Origin: Lachnospiraceae bacterium
GTDB lineage: Bacteria; Bacillota_A; Clostridia; Lachnospirales; Lachnospiraceae
Length of the DNA stretch: 14,141 bases
Assembly: GCA_016281675.1 (NCBI GenBank)
Contig: JAEEJD010000211.1
Coordinates: forward strand, 1-14,141
Direction: 5' to 3'
The notes beneath the pieces were generated by a model that worked only from the letters and a program-made list of their open reading frames with translations, did not search any database and was not told the DNA's origin. The position numbers and the translations under genes are program-made. Numbering within the stretch: position 1 is the stretch's first letter; every line of letters starts with the position of its first letter. Positions 7,797-14,141 of the stretch are shown here, one piece after another.

Positions 7797-7883
7797 CGCA
7801 TACATCTTCTGTCGGGCGACCTGCGAGCAAACAGGCACCTGCCGTCCATCCGTATGCGTGATTACTTGGGCTTCTGCCCGACA
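7797..7883 (-). ncRNA. Structured rpsB 5' leader with potential pseudoknot
   Basis: In transcript order, TGTCGGGC (7876-7883) can pair with GCCCGACA (7810-7817) over 8 bp, and CGCATAC (7852-7858) with GTATGCG (7797-7803) over 7 bp. The two pairings cross, giving a pseudoknot topology. GGGC of the first segment can instead pair with nearby GCCC (7868-7871) as GGGC-AGAA-GCCC, so two states compete. A small CCTG/CAGG hairpin (7820-7835) lies inside. The structure ends 12 bases before the ribosome binding site. Role as an S2-responsive autoregulatory leader is inferred; I could not match it to a named RNA family. Confidence 0.55.
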
Positions 7884-7891
7884 ACTACACA

Positions 7892-7920
7892 AATTTACCA
7901 TAACTTACGATACAATGCAA
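7892..7920 (-). promoter_or_regulatory. Promoter of rpsB-tsf
   Basis: TTGCAT (7915-7920), a 17-base spacer, and TAAATT (7892-7897) preceded by TG at the extended -10 position. It lies about 125 bases before the rpsB start and just upstream of the structured leader. Confidence 0.55.
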
Positions 7921-7938
7921 TACTTTATTAGCGTTAAC

Positions 7939-7999
7939 GCGCCGTAATCACACACTATTTGCTCGAAAGCTTTTCTCACAAATGTGTTGATTACGGCGC
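7939..7999 (-). other. Long stem-loop over the stop codon of the second CorC-like gene
   Basis: GCGCCGTAATCACACA (7939-7954) pairs with TGTGTTGATTACGGCGC (7983-7999), 16 bp with one bulged T and a 28-base loop. The arm includes the TAA at 7991-7993. No U-tract follows in the transcript direction, so it may be a weak or factor-dependent terminator, or a 3'-end stabiliser. Confidence 0.5.
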
Positions 8000-9265
8000 T
8001 GTTTCAGTCTTGATGTTTTCAGTTATAGTCAGTTGTACCACACGGCGTTCTTCAGCTGAGGATACAACAACGTGGTATTTATCGTAATCGAAGGAATCTC
8101 CGGGTTTCGGGAAGTCTCCGAAGAACTCGATCGCCCAGCCACCCGCGGTCTGCGACTCGTAGTCCCAGTCATCCTCGCTGATACCGAGCCTCTCGAGAAA
8201 ATCACCTATCGGCATGTCGCCGTCGACGATAAGCTCACCCGTTTCGGATTCAATGACCTCTTCCTCGATCTCATCGTTGTCATCCCAAATATCCCCGACA
8301 AGTTCCTCAAGCACATCCTCCATCGTGACGATACCGAGCGTTCCGCTGTATTCATCGGTAACGATCGCCAGGTGCTGGCGGGCATCTTTTAACACATCAA
8401 GGACATGAGGCAACTTTGCCGTCTTGTATACGTAGCACGGCTCGTTCATCAGTTCCCTGATATCGGGACGACCGTCCCTGGCCATAGCCTTAAGGAACGG
8501 ATTGAGGTGCATCACGCCGATGATATTATCGATGCTGTCCTTGTATACAGGGAATCGGCTTTTTCTCGACTTAGCGACCTGCTTCATGATCTTTCCTACG
8601 GGATCGTCAATGTCGATCGCCTCTATGTCCACTCTTGCCGTCATGACATCCGATGCCGATACATCCGAGAAATCGATAGCGGCTGCCACTATCTCCGACT
8701 GATCCGCGTCAATAACACCCTCGTCCTCGGCTGTCTCGATTATCGCCTGAAGTTCTTCGGTCTTCTCATCCTCGGCGTTTTCTTCGTCACGCCTTCCTAA
8801 CGCTCCGGTAAGCGCCGCGGTGATCTTGACAACTATAAAGTTAACCGGCCACAGCACGTAATAAAGCGCCGTTATGAACCCGGACAAGCCCTGCGAGAGC
8901 GAATTGGCATGCTTCTTGCTGATGATCTTGGGGATCGTCTCTCCGAATATGATCACGAGAATAGTCACTATAGCGGTGATCAGCCAGTTAAGATCATCGG
9001 ATCCTGTCAGTAATATTATGTAAACCGTACTGAGGGATGATGCCGCAATGTTTACAAGGTTATTGGACAGAAGTATCGTGCTGAGTGTATTGTCATAGTC
9101 CTCGTTAAGCTTAAGAACCCTTGCGGCCTTTTTGTTGCCGTCCTCGGCCTCATTTTCCATCCTGACCCTGTTGCAGGATATGATAGCCATCTCAGCCGCG
9201 GAGAACACTCCCGACAGGAAGATGCAAAGCACTATTCCGATACCGATTATGATAAGAGATGTCAT
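7991..9265 (-). CDS. CorC/HlyC-type membrane protein (DUF21, CBS pair, CorC_HlyC domain), copy 2
   Basis: A 424-residue member of the CNNM/CorC family, often annotated hemolysin-related; characterised relatives move or control Mg2+ and other divalent cations. DUF21 membrane region with about four hydrophobic segments: 3-22, 62-86, 94-110 and 127-155, with FSAAEMAI (21-28) and GETIPK (108-113). The CBS pair starts around DVMTARVDIEAIDID (206-220) and continues through SRFPVYKDSIDNIIGVMHL (236-254) and DEYSGTLGIVTMEDVLEELVG (304-324). The C-terminal CorC_HlyC domain spans about 340-418. MTAR replaces the MTPR of the upstream paralogue. Its ATG overlaps that gene's stop by four bases (ATGA, 9262-9265), so the two are translationally coupled and may form a heteromer. 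The ion handled is unknown. Confidence 0.93.
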   Translation of the reverse strand: MTSLIIIGIGIVLCIFLSGVFSAAEMAIISCNRVRMENEAEDGNKKAARVLKLNEDYDNTLSTILLSNNLVNIAASSLSTVYIILLTGSDDLNWLITAIVTILVIIFGETIPKIISKKHANSLSQGLSGFITALYYVLWPVNFIVVKITAALTGALGRRDEENAEDEKTEELQAIIETAEDEGVIDADQSEIVAAAIDFSDVSASDVMTARVDIEAIDIDDPVGKIMKQVAKSRKSRFPVYKDSIDNIIGVMHLNPFLKAMARDGRPDIRELMNEPCYVYKTAKLPHVLDVLKDARQHLAIVTDEYSGTLGIVTMEDVLEELVGDIWDDNDEIEEEVIESETGELIVDGDMPIGDFLERLGISEDDWDYESQTAGGWAIEFFGDFPKPGDSFDYDKYHVVVSSAEERRVVQLTITENIKTETAP

Positions 9266-10623
9266 GAATCCACCTCCGATCCTTCGGTTTCCTCTGTCGC
9301 TTCCCCGGCCTCTGTGATTTTCGCCTCTGTGATTTTCGCCTCAGGCGCTTCTACGGGCTTTGCAACTATCTTCGCGGTAAGCACGCGGTTGTGATCCACT
9401 TCCTCGACCCTGATCTTTAAGTTGTTGTATTCGAACGAATCGCCCTTTTTCGGAACGCTTCCGAGCTTTTCATAGATAAAATCACACAGCAGGAGGTTGG
9501 TGAAACGCTCCGATTCATATTCGTCTTTTTCTTCGTAACCGAGTTCATCAAAGGCAGATTCCACTGTTTCGTCGCAGCTTGCAAGTATCGTATCATCGGA
9601 CAGTTTTACGATAGGCTCCTTGATCTCGTCATCCTCATCCCATATCTCTCCGACTATCTCTTCTATGATGTCTTCGATCGTAACGATACCGAGCGTTCCT
9701 CCGAAGCCGTCAAGAACGACCGCAATGTTGAACCTGCCCGTTGTCATGCTGTCAAACAGTTCATCTATAGGCATGCTCTGATGGGCGAAGAACACCTTAT
9801 CGGTCATGCGTCTTAAGCTCGGGATTGTCTTGCGTGATATGTATGATTTCAGGAAACGGCGCAGTTGAAGAACGCCGACGACATTGTCAACCGTTCCGTC
9901 AAAGACTATGAGTCTCGAATGGTTCTGTCCGAGGAGCTTTTCGAGAATCTCTTCACTCGGAGTATTGATATCGATACCCTCAACATCAACACGCGGAGTC
10001 ATTATACTCGTCACGGTAAGGTCACCGAACGAGAGCGCTGACGAGATAAGCTCGCTCTGCTCTTCGTCAAGTCCTCCCTCTTCCGTCATATCCTCTATGA
10101 TGTCGTATATCTCTTCTTCGGTCACCGACACTTCCTCACCGGCCCTGGTGGCCCGAAGCGTCAGTTTTCCGATTCCGGAGAGTACAAACGTAACCGGCTT
10201 GAGCACTTTCATGAGTACAACAAGAAGCCCTGCACAAACAAGGCTTGACCGTTCACTTTTCTTCTTACCGATACTTTTGGGAAGCATCTCGCCGACAAAG
10301 AACATGGCAAGAGTCGTGATAAACGTTGATGCCGTTACCGCAGACAGCCCCCATCTTCTCGTAACCGCGGCGGTCACGATGGCAGCTGCCGCAATATGGG
10401 CAATATTGGTACATATGAGAAGAGTCGTTATCGCATCTTCAAAATTATCGAGCACATACAGTACATTCTTGGCACCGGGTGTACCCTTGTCGGCTCTGAC
10501 CTTTATCCTGCTCTTCGATACGCTCGCTATCGCAGTTTCTGTCAGCGCAAAATATGCTGATGCGGCAAACAACAAACAGACTATCAGTATAGTTCGACTG
10601 TCCGGGTCCATAATATGGATCAT
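9262..10623 (-). CDS. CorC/HlyC-type membrane protein (DUF21, CBS pair, CorC_HlyC domain), copy 1
   Basis: A 453-residue paralogue of the next gene with the same order of domains. DUF21 membrane region: hydrophobic segments near 10-28, 66-88, 95-112 and 126-152, with YFALTETAIAS (24-34) and GEMLPK (111-116). CBS pair: SIMTPRVDVEGIDI (206-219), SRLIVFDGTVDNVVGVLQL (236-254) and GFGGTLGIVTIEDIIEEIVG (306-325). CorC_HlyC domain: about 338-420. The C-terminal tail after 421 is Ala/Glu/Lys-rich and contains a duplicated EAKIT. A promoter lies directly upstream (10653-10681). The start is uncertain: ATG 10623 has GAGG only 3 bases upstream, while the in-frame ATG at 10611 is 15 bases from it. The family is usually linked to divalent cation efflux or homeostasis; no substrate can be read from sequence. 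Confidence 0.92.
   Translation of the reverse strand: MIHIMDPDSRTILIVCLLFAASAYFALTETAIASVSKSRIKVRADKGTPGAKNVLYVLDNFEDAITTLLICTNIAHIAAAAIVTAAVTRRWGLSAVTASTFITTLAMFFVGEMLPKSIGKKKSERSSLVCAGLLVVLMKVLKPVTFVLSGIGKLTLRATRAGEEVSVTEEEIYDIIEDMTEEGGLDEEQSELISSALSFGDLTVTSIMTPRVDVEGIDINTPSEEILEKLLGQNHSRLIVFDGTVDNVVGVLQLRRFLKSYISRKTIPSLRRMTDKVFFAHQSMPIDELFDSMTTGRFNIAVVLDGFGGTLGIVTIEDIIEEIVGEIWDEDDEIKEPIVKLSDDTILASCDETVESAFDELGYEEKDEYESERFTNLLLCDFIYEKLGSVPKKGDSFEYNNLKIRVEEVDHNRVLTAKIVAKPVEAPEAKITEAKITEAGEATEETEGSEVDS
9308..9342. repeat. Tandem 15-bp repeat in the copy 1 tail
   Basis: GCCTCTGTGATTTTC occurs twice in perfect tandem (9308-9322, 9323-9337) followed by GCCTC. Its length is a multiple of three, so copy changes would lengthen or shorten the EAKIT tail without a frameshift. 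Confidence 0.85.
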
Positions 10624-10652
10624 TCACCTCTGCTTTCGGGTTTAATGCGTTA

Positions 10653-10681
10653 ATGATATCAGAAAGCACAGATCTAATCAA
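10653..10681 (-). promoter_or_regulatory. Promoter of the CorC-like gene pair
   Basis: TTGATT (10676-10681), a 17-base spacer and TATCAT (10653-10658, one mismatch to TATAAT), 30 bases before the copy 1 start. Confidence 0.55.
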
Positions 10682-10682
10682 G

Positions 10683-11348
10683 TCAGCCCTTATTTAACAT
10701 CGGACGAGCGATCTTTTCATTGAACAGTTCTATAAGCGGTCCCATGAAAAATGCAGTTATGATCGTTCCGATCCCTGCTATCGTGGGTATCTTTGAAATC
10801 GGATTACCGGCCAGTACAAACAGGATACATCCGGTCACGACACATACAAGGTCCGTACATATCCTGACATATTTGAACTTTCCCATCTTCCACTTTCCGG
10901 ATATTACTATTGCGACCGCATCGTATGTCGATACTCCGAGATCAGCCGTCATATAAAGAGATGATCCGAAGCATATAACAACAATACCGATCAGCAGACA
11001 CACCGATCTGAATACGATTGACGGAGCAGGGAACAGTTTCTGAAGAAAATCATAAGTGAACTGCGTAATGTATCCGAGCAAAAAGAGATTGATGAACGTC
11101 GCTATGCCGATGTTATGCCTGTCCGCAAATATACTGAACAGAAGCAGTATGACATTAACTATGACATAGAGCGTTCCGAATTTGATCGGGATCATTGAAT
11201 CCAGTCCGCTCATCAGCGACTGGAAAGGATCAACGCCGAGCGCCGCAAGTTTGAAAACTCCGACGCTCACGGCGCATATTACCACTCCAAATAAAGACAT
11301 AATAATCCGGCGTTTTCTTGCTTTAAGGAATTCGGTGACCTTATGCAT
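10683..11348 (-). CDS. YczE/YyaS-type integral membrane protein
   Basis: A 221-residue membrane protein resembling the COG2364 family (YczE/YyaS/YitT-like), function unknown; some members are linked to transport or to surfactin production in Bacillus. About five hydrophobic segments are visible. Two similar motifs near loop starts, ALGVDPFQSLMSGL (36-49) and DLGVSTYDAVAIVIS, suggest internal duplication and are family-like. ATG 11348 was chosen: it makes an 8-base overlap with the nitroreductase stop and gives the family's usual length. The frame stays open upstream to 11441, but a start there would overlap the nitroreductase by about 100 bases. AGAGGA lies 11 bases before the ATG. Coupling to the nitroreductase implies coexpression; a shared role is not evident. 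Confidence 0.82.
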   Translation of the reverse strand: MHKVTEFLKARKRRIIMSLFGVVICAVSVGVFKLAALGVDPFQSLMSGLDSMIPIKFGTLYVIVNVILLLFSIFADRHNIGIATFINLFLLGYITQFTYDFLQKLFPAPSIVFRSVCLLIGIVVICFGSSLYMTADLGVSTYDAVAIVISGKWKMGKFKYVRICTDLVCVVTGCILFVLAGNPISKIPTIAGIGTIITAFFMGPLIELFNEKIARPMLNKG

Positions 11349-11865
11349 AATATACGTAATCCTCTTTTCTCGGAGCCGGATCCTTTGCGGGTTCTGCCGC
11401 ATATCCCAAAGCACAGTGTCCGATACCTTCATATTCGCCATCGATACCGAGCTTCTTTAATAAGCTCTTACCGAAGTCAGACTCGAACTCTTCCTTCGCT
11501 CTGTGGATCCATATATTATCCACTCCGATACTTGTTGCAGCGTTCATCAGATTACCCATGACAAGAGAGCCGTCATATACGTGGGTGGGAACCGATTTGT
11601 CGGCAAGTACAATAAGGATAACGGGAGCGCCGTAGAACGGATCAAAACCTTCGTCCCATCCGCCTATCCTGCGGTTCTCCGCGGATATCTCATCCCTTAA
11701 AGACTTGTCGGTTACAGCTATGATAATGGGACTCTGCTTGCCCATACCGGTCGCCGCATATGTTCCTGCTTTGATAATGGCCTTAAGGTCATCATCTTTG
11801 ACCATATCGGGCTTAAAGTTCCTGCAGCTTCTTCTCGTTTCCAGTACCTTTAACGTCTCGTTCAT
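11341..11865 (-). CDS. Nitroreductase-family flavoprotein
   Basis: A 174-residue member of the FMN-dependent nitroreductase family, which uses NAD(P)H to reduce nitro compounds, quinones or flavins in the cytoplasm. The N-terminal RRSCRNFKPD (11-20) carries the Arg-rich FMN phosphate motif, TYAATGMGKQSP (35-46) matches the family's substrate/flavin region, and GHCALGYAAEPAKDPAPRKEDY matches the usual C-terminus. The ATG at 11865 is preferred because GGAGG (11873-11877) lies 7 bases upstream; an ATG six codons earlier (11883) sits before that site. A TATAAT (11913-11918, minus strand) could be its -10, but no good -35 accompanies it. The stop overlaps the start of the YczE-like gene. Confidence 0.9.
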   Translation of the reverse strand: MNETLKVLETRRSCRNFKPDMVKDDDLKAIIKAGTYAATGMGKQSPIIIAVTDKSLRDEISAENRRIGGWDEGFDPFYGAPVILIVLADKSVPTHVYDGSLVMGNLMNAATSIGVDNIWIHRAKEEFESDFGKSLLKKLGIDGEYEGIGHCALGYAAEPAKDPAPRKEDYVYYA

Positions 11866-11872
11866 CGCATTA

Positions 11873-11877
11873 CCTCC
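11873..11877 (-). promoter_or_regulatory. Ribosome binding site deciding the nitroreductase start
   Basis: GGAGG 7 bases before ATG 11865. The upstream in-frame ATG at 11883 precedes this motif. Confidence 0.75.
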
Positions 11878-12042
11878 GTTCATATCTTGATTGACATGAG
11901 TAATGGTAATGGATTATACGGACGATGGCTTATTAAAACTTGTCTTGCGCCATGCCATTTTTTGACCTGCGGGAATCTTGATATTGTCGGGATGATCAGT
12001 AACGATACGGTTTTCTAAACCATAATATCTCCCGTTGCGAAA

Positions 12043-12282
12043 TCACTTGAATATTTTACGTGCGATCCAAATAAGGAGACATGAGCCCGCAACGGCAATG
12101 AGTATCGAACCTATCCAGTTTGTTGCACCGAGTCCGAAGAATCCTCCGATCCATCCGCCGAGTGCACCGCCTACAAGACCTAAGATAATGTTAACGATCA
12201 CCGAATGCTCGGCCCCCATGATCTTGCCTGCAAGCCAGCCCGATATACCACCGATAACTATAGCTACTATAAATGACCACAT
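12043..12282 (-). CDS. GlsB/YeaQ/YmgE-family small membrane protein
   Basis: A 79-residue Gly-rich hydrophobic protein of the transglycosylase-associated (GlsB/YeaQ/YmgE) family, small membrane proteins often induced by general or envelope stress; biochemical function is unknown. Three membrane segments are visible (about 2-22, 29-49 and 54-74). GGISGWLAGKIMG at 10-22 and GLVGGALGGWIGG are family-typical, and the protein ends with the basic ARKIFK. ATG 12282 was chosen because CAGG lies 8 bases upstream; a TTG two codons earlier is too close to it. It has its own promoter (12327-12355). The same frame stays open past the TGA for 42 codons. Confidence 0.9.
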   Translation of the reverse strand: MWSFIVAIVIGGISGWLAGKIMGAEHSVIVNIILGLVGGALGGWIGGFFGLGATNWIGSILIAVAGSCLLIWIARKIFK

Positions 12283-12326
12283 AATCAATACCTGCCTTTC
12301 AAAAAGAATTAAACAACATCATTCAT

Positions 12327-12355
12327 AATATAATCCAAGTACATACAAGATTCAA
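12327..12355 (-). promoter_or_regulatory. Promoter of the GlsB/YeaQ-type gene
   Basis: TTGAAT (12350-12355), a 17-base spacer, and TATATT (12327-12332), 45 bases before the ATG. No terminator hairpin is evident between the upstream gene's stop (12370) and this promoter, so some readthrough is possible. Confidence 0.6.
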
Positions 12356-12369
12356 GAAACGCCCCTTTT

Positions 12370-13212
12370 TTATCTTCCGGTCATCTCCCTGATCCGTTCA
12401 AGCATATCCTGGTACCTTCTGTGGGTCATATCGGGAAATGCAAGAAGAAGTCTTCCCGTTCCGAACAGTTTATGGTACATGACAAGCTTGCGGGTATGTT
12501 CAAGGCGGGCTTCAAATTCCTGCTTCCTTGCCTCGTATTCTTCCCTGGCCTTTGACTCTTCGGCCTCGAGCCTCTGAGCCGTCATGATCGTTCCTGTGCC
12601 GATAACTTCGGACATTGCATCACTGACGCGCAGGATCGAGCGCCGGAGTTCTTCCATCTTCTCGAGCTGCCTGTTAAGCTTTAATACCGACATCGTTGTA
12701 AGAACAATATCCGCGACAAACACCGAATAAACGACGGCAAGCGCCACCCATCCGATCTTTTGAGGAAAGAGATTAACGATACCGGCTATGACCGGATGGA
12801 CCACTCTTAACACAAATGCTATTCCGAGTCCCCATATGATTGAAAACCTCAGACATATGTATCCGCGAAAATTGAACTTCTCTTTACTGTAGTTCCACCA
12901 TCTCGCGTGGAATATCTTATCGAGTGCAATACCCGCGATAAGTTCCACAAAAGTGGAAAAAGTGATACCTATGACAAACAGTACCCACACCGAGGCGGTC
13001 TCGATGTTGCCGCTGTATCCCATTGCGGAACCGGCATGCCTTACTACGGCAAGAACGCTTAGCACACCGCATCCGTACACCGGACATAAAGGGCCGTTTA
13101 AAAATCCGCGGTTAACAACCTTTCCGAGCGTGATCGCATGAAAACTCACTTCAATCATCCACCCGATGATCGAATATATCATGAAAAAGTTGAGAGCATC
13201 ATAAATACTCAT
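12370..13212 (-). CDS. PF06541-type (ABC_trans_CmpB) membrane protein with cytoplasmic coiled coil
   Basis: A 280-residue protein usually annotated 'putative ABC transporter permease', although no ATPase partner is present. The family start MIYSIIGWMIEV (11-22) is followed by RGFLNGPLCPVYGCGVL (35-51), membrane segments near 8-25, 45-62, 74-98, 122-148 and 154-176, and WNYSKEKFNFRGYICLRFSIIWGLG (about 106-130). From about 180 to 250 comes a charged, Glu/Arg-rich stretch likely to form a cytoplasmic coiled coil. Its ATG overlaps the murE stop by four bases (ATGA, 13209-13212), so it is translationally coupled to a peptidoglycan precursor gene. This suggests an envelope role, by inference only; a true transport function is doubtful. 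Confidence 0.8.
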   Translation of the reverse strand: MSIYDALNFFMIYSIIGWMIEVSFHAITLGKVVNRGFLNGPLCPVYGCGVLSVLAVVRHAGSAMGYSGNIETASVWVLFVIGITFSTFVELIAGIALDKIFHARWWNYSKEKFNFRGYICLRFSIIWGLGIAFVLRVVHPVIAGIVNLFPQKIGWVALAVVYSVFVADIVLTTMSVLKLNRQLEKMEELRRSILRVSDAMSEVIGTGTIMTAQRLEAEESKAREEYEARKQEFEARLEHTRKLVMYHKLFGTGRLLLAFPDMTHRRYQDMLERIREMTGR

Positions 13213-14141
13213 CCGATGTTTTCTTCCTTAAGTATCTCGGCAACAAGCACCCGTTCATCCATCGGATGCTTGACGCCGCATATCTCCTGATAGTCCTCAT
13301 GTCCTTTTCCGGCAAGCACGATGATATCGCCCGGCTGCCCGTTTTTGATACAGTATCGGATCGCTTCCTTTCGATCCGGAATCTCTATGTATTTGCCGTC
13401 CGTTTTGTCGATTCCCGTCTTGATGTCCGCGATTATCGCAAGCGGATCCTCGTTTCGCGGGTTGTCGGACGTTATCACGCTTAGGTCGGCAAGACGTCCC
13501 GATACCTCTCCCATCTCGAATCGCCTGTTCCTGTCACGATTCCCGCCGCATCCGAACAGACACACAAGCCTTGCGGGCCTGTACTCACGAAGCGTTGTAA
13601 GAAGGCTTTCAAGCGCCATCGCATTATGCGCATAGTCTATAAGCATTGTAAAATCATCGCTTACCTTAACCGGCTCGATCCTGCCCTTCACATGTCCCTT
13701 CGGGAGGCACGCCTGCACCGTTTCGGCTCCTATTCCGAGTACATCGCAAACGGCAACGGCGCACAAACCGTTATACACCGAAAATCGTCCCGGCATGCTT
13801 ATCTTTACCGGATAGTTCGCTCTCCCGCTCACGTCGAATTCCATCCCGAGATGCGAACCCTCGCCCGTAAACTTTACGTTCTTGGCGCAGTAATCGGCAT
13901 TTTCTGAAAAACCGTAGCTGACAACATCGCATGTGGCGTTTTCAAGTATCCTTGCGACGTGTTCGTCATCAGCGTTGACTATGCCTGTTTTGCACTGTCC
14001 AAAGAGCATCGCTTTACACTGCAGATACTGGTCAAAATCGGTATGCTCGTTCGGTCCGATATGATCGGGCTCAATGTTCGTGAATATCCCTATGTCAAAG
14101 TTGATCCCCAGTGTCCTGTGAAGCATCAGGCCCTGACTGCT
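13209..14141 (-). CDS. murE: UDP-MurNAc-tripeptide synthetase MurE, N-terminus cut by window
   Basis: The frame is open to the right edge and ends at TGA 13209; 311 codons are visible of a family length near 490, so about 180 N-terminal residues are missing. MurE is a cytoplasmic Mur ligase that uses ATP to add the third residue to UDP-MurNAc-L-Ala-D-Glu. The visible part begins with SSQGL of the central ATPase domain, followed by TNIEPDHIGPNEH, VKGRIEPV and LIDYAHN. The C-terminal domain contains DNPRNEDP, the DNPR motif that marks meso-diaminopimelate-specific enzymes, and GKGHEDYQ. The window therefore points to a meso-DAP peptidoglycan. The downstream membrane gene overlaps its stop. The enzyme itself looks intact in what can be seen. 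Confidence 0.95.
   Translation of the reverse strand, partial: SSQGLMLHRTLGINFDIGIFTNIEPDHIGPNEHTDFDQYLQCKAMLFGQCKTGIVNADDEHVARILENATCDVVSYGFSENADYCAKNVKFTGEGSHLGMEFDVSGRANYPVKISMPGRFSVYNGLCAVAVCDVLGIGAETVQACLPKGHVKGRIEPVKVSDDFTMLIDYAHNAMALESLLTTLREYRPARLVCLFGCGGNRDRNRRFEMGEVSGRLADLSVITSDNPRNEDPLAIIADIKTGIDKTDGKYIEIPDRKEAIRYCIKNGQPGDIIVLAGKGHEDYQEICGVKHPMDERVLVAEILKEENIG

Noticed and set aside
7788..7901. 37-codon minus-strand frame in the rpsB leader, ending just before the AGGAGG
   Set aside because: Its ATG overlaps the predicted -10 region and would not be in the transcript; it has no ribosome binding site. The paired RNA segments explain the region better.
9884..10645. Plus-strand open frame of 253 codons
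   Set aside because: It is antisense to the CorC-like copy 1, has a Ser/Thr-rich composition, no ribosome binding site and no recognisable domain.
11349..11441. Longer N-terminus for the YczE-like protein (31 extra residues)
   Set aside because: It would overlap the nitroreductase by about 100 bases, and the extra residues are a shadow of that gene's coding sequence; ATG 11348 fits the family length.
11891..11919. Perfect TTGACA on the plus strand with TTATAC 17 bases downstream
   Set aside because: No plus-strand gene follows and the -10 is weak; probably chance, though an antisense transcript cannot be excluded.
12009..12021. GGTTT-TCT-AAACC hairpin downstream of the GlsB/YeaQ-type gene
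   Set aside because: The stem is only 5 bp with no U-tract, too weak to call a terminator.

Overview
The window reads as chromosomal DNA from a Gram-positive member of Clostridia, most likely a plant-fibre-degrading Lachnospiraceae species (Butyrivibrio, Pseudobutyrivibrio or Roseburia type). This is inferred from an intracellular GH115 xylan alpha-glucuronidase, strong AGGAGG-type ribosome binding sites, a MurE with the DNPR signature of meso-diaminopimelate-adding enzymes, and a roughly 400-residue CofE-like ligase of a type I associate with Clostridia. No database search was possible. Twelve of the thirteen genes lie on the minus strand. The exception is a lipoprotein gene at 3841-4677.

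Layout, left to right. Positions 1-3734 hold a two-gene minus-strand xylan unit: GH115 alpha-glucuronidase, then a SASA-type (sialate O-acetylesterase family) carbohydrate esterase cut by the left edge. Neither has a signal peptide, so both probably act on imported xylo-oligosaccharides. A 106-bp divergent intergenic region (3735-3840) with two palindromes separates this unit from a plus-strand SGNH-hydrolase lipoprotein. That gene converges on a bidirectional terminator (4687-4718) shared with the CofE-like gene (4733-5926, TTG start preferred). Upstream of it lie tsf and rpsB, giving the order rpsB, tsf, CofE-like ligase. The tsf/CofE-like gap carries three consecutive hairpins. The rpsB 5' leader contains complementary segments that cross each other, forming a potential pseudoknot, plus a competing local hairpin.

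Positions 7991-10623 encode two translationally coupled CorC/HlyC-type (DUF21-CBS-CorC_HlyC) membrane proteins with their own promoter. Next, 10683-11865 holds a flavin nitroreductase overlapping a YczE-like membrane protein. A small GlsB/YeaQ-type stress membrane protein (12043-12282) has its own promoter. The right end (12370-14141) has murE, cut by the window edge, with its stop codon overlapping the start of a PF06541 (ABC_trans_CmpB) membrane protein.

No gene-free stretch exceeds 300 bases; the longest, 7770-7990, is the rpsB promoter and leader. I found no tRNA or rRNA genes, CRISPR arrays, insertion sequences, phage genes or attachment sites. Most of the region is ordinary core genome. 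The points most worth a second look are the rpsB leader, the unexplained CofE-like ligase beside the translation genes, and the palindromic control region of the xylan/lipoprotein divergence.
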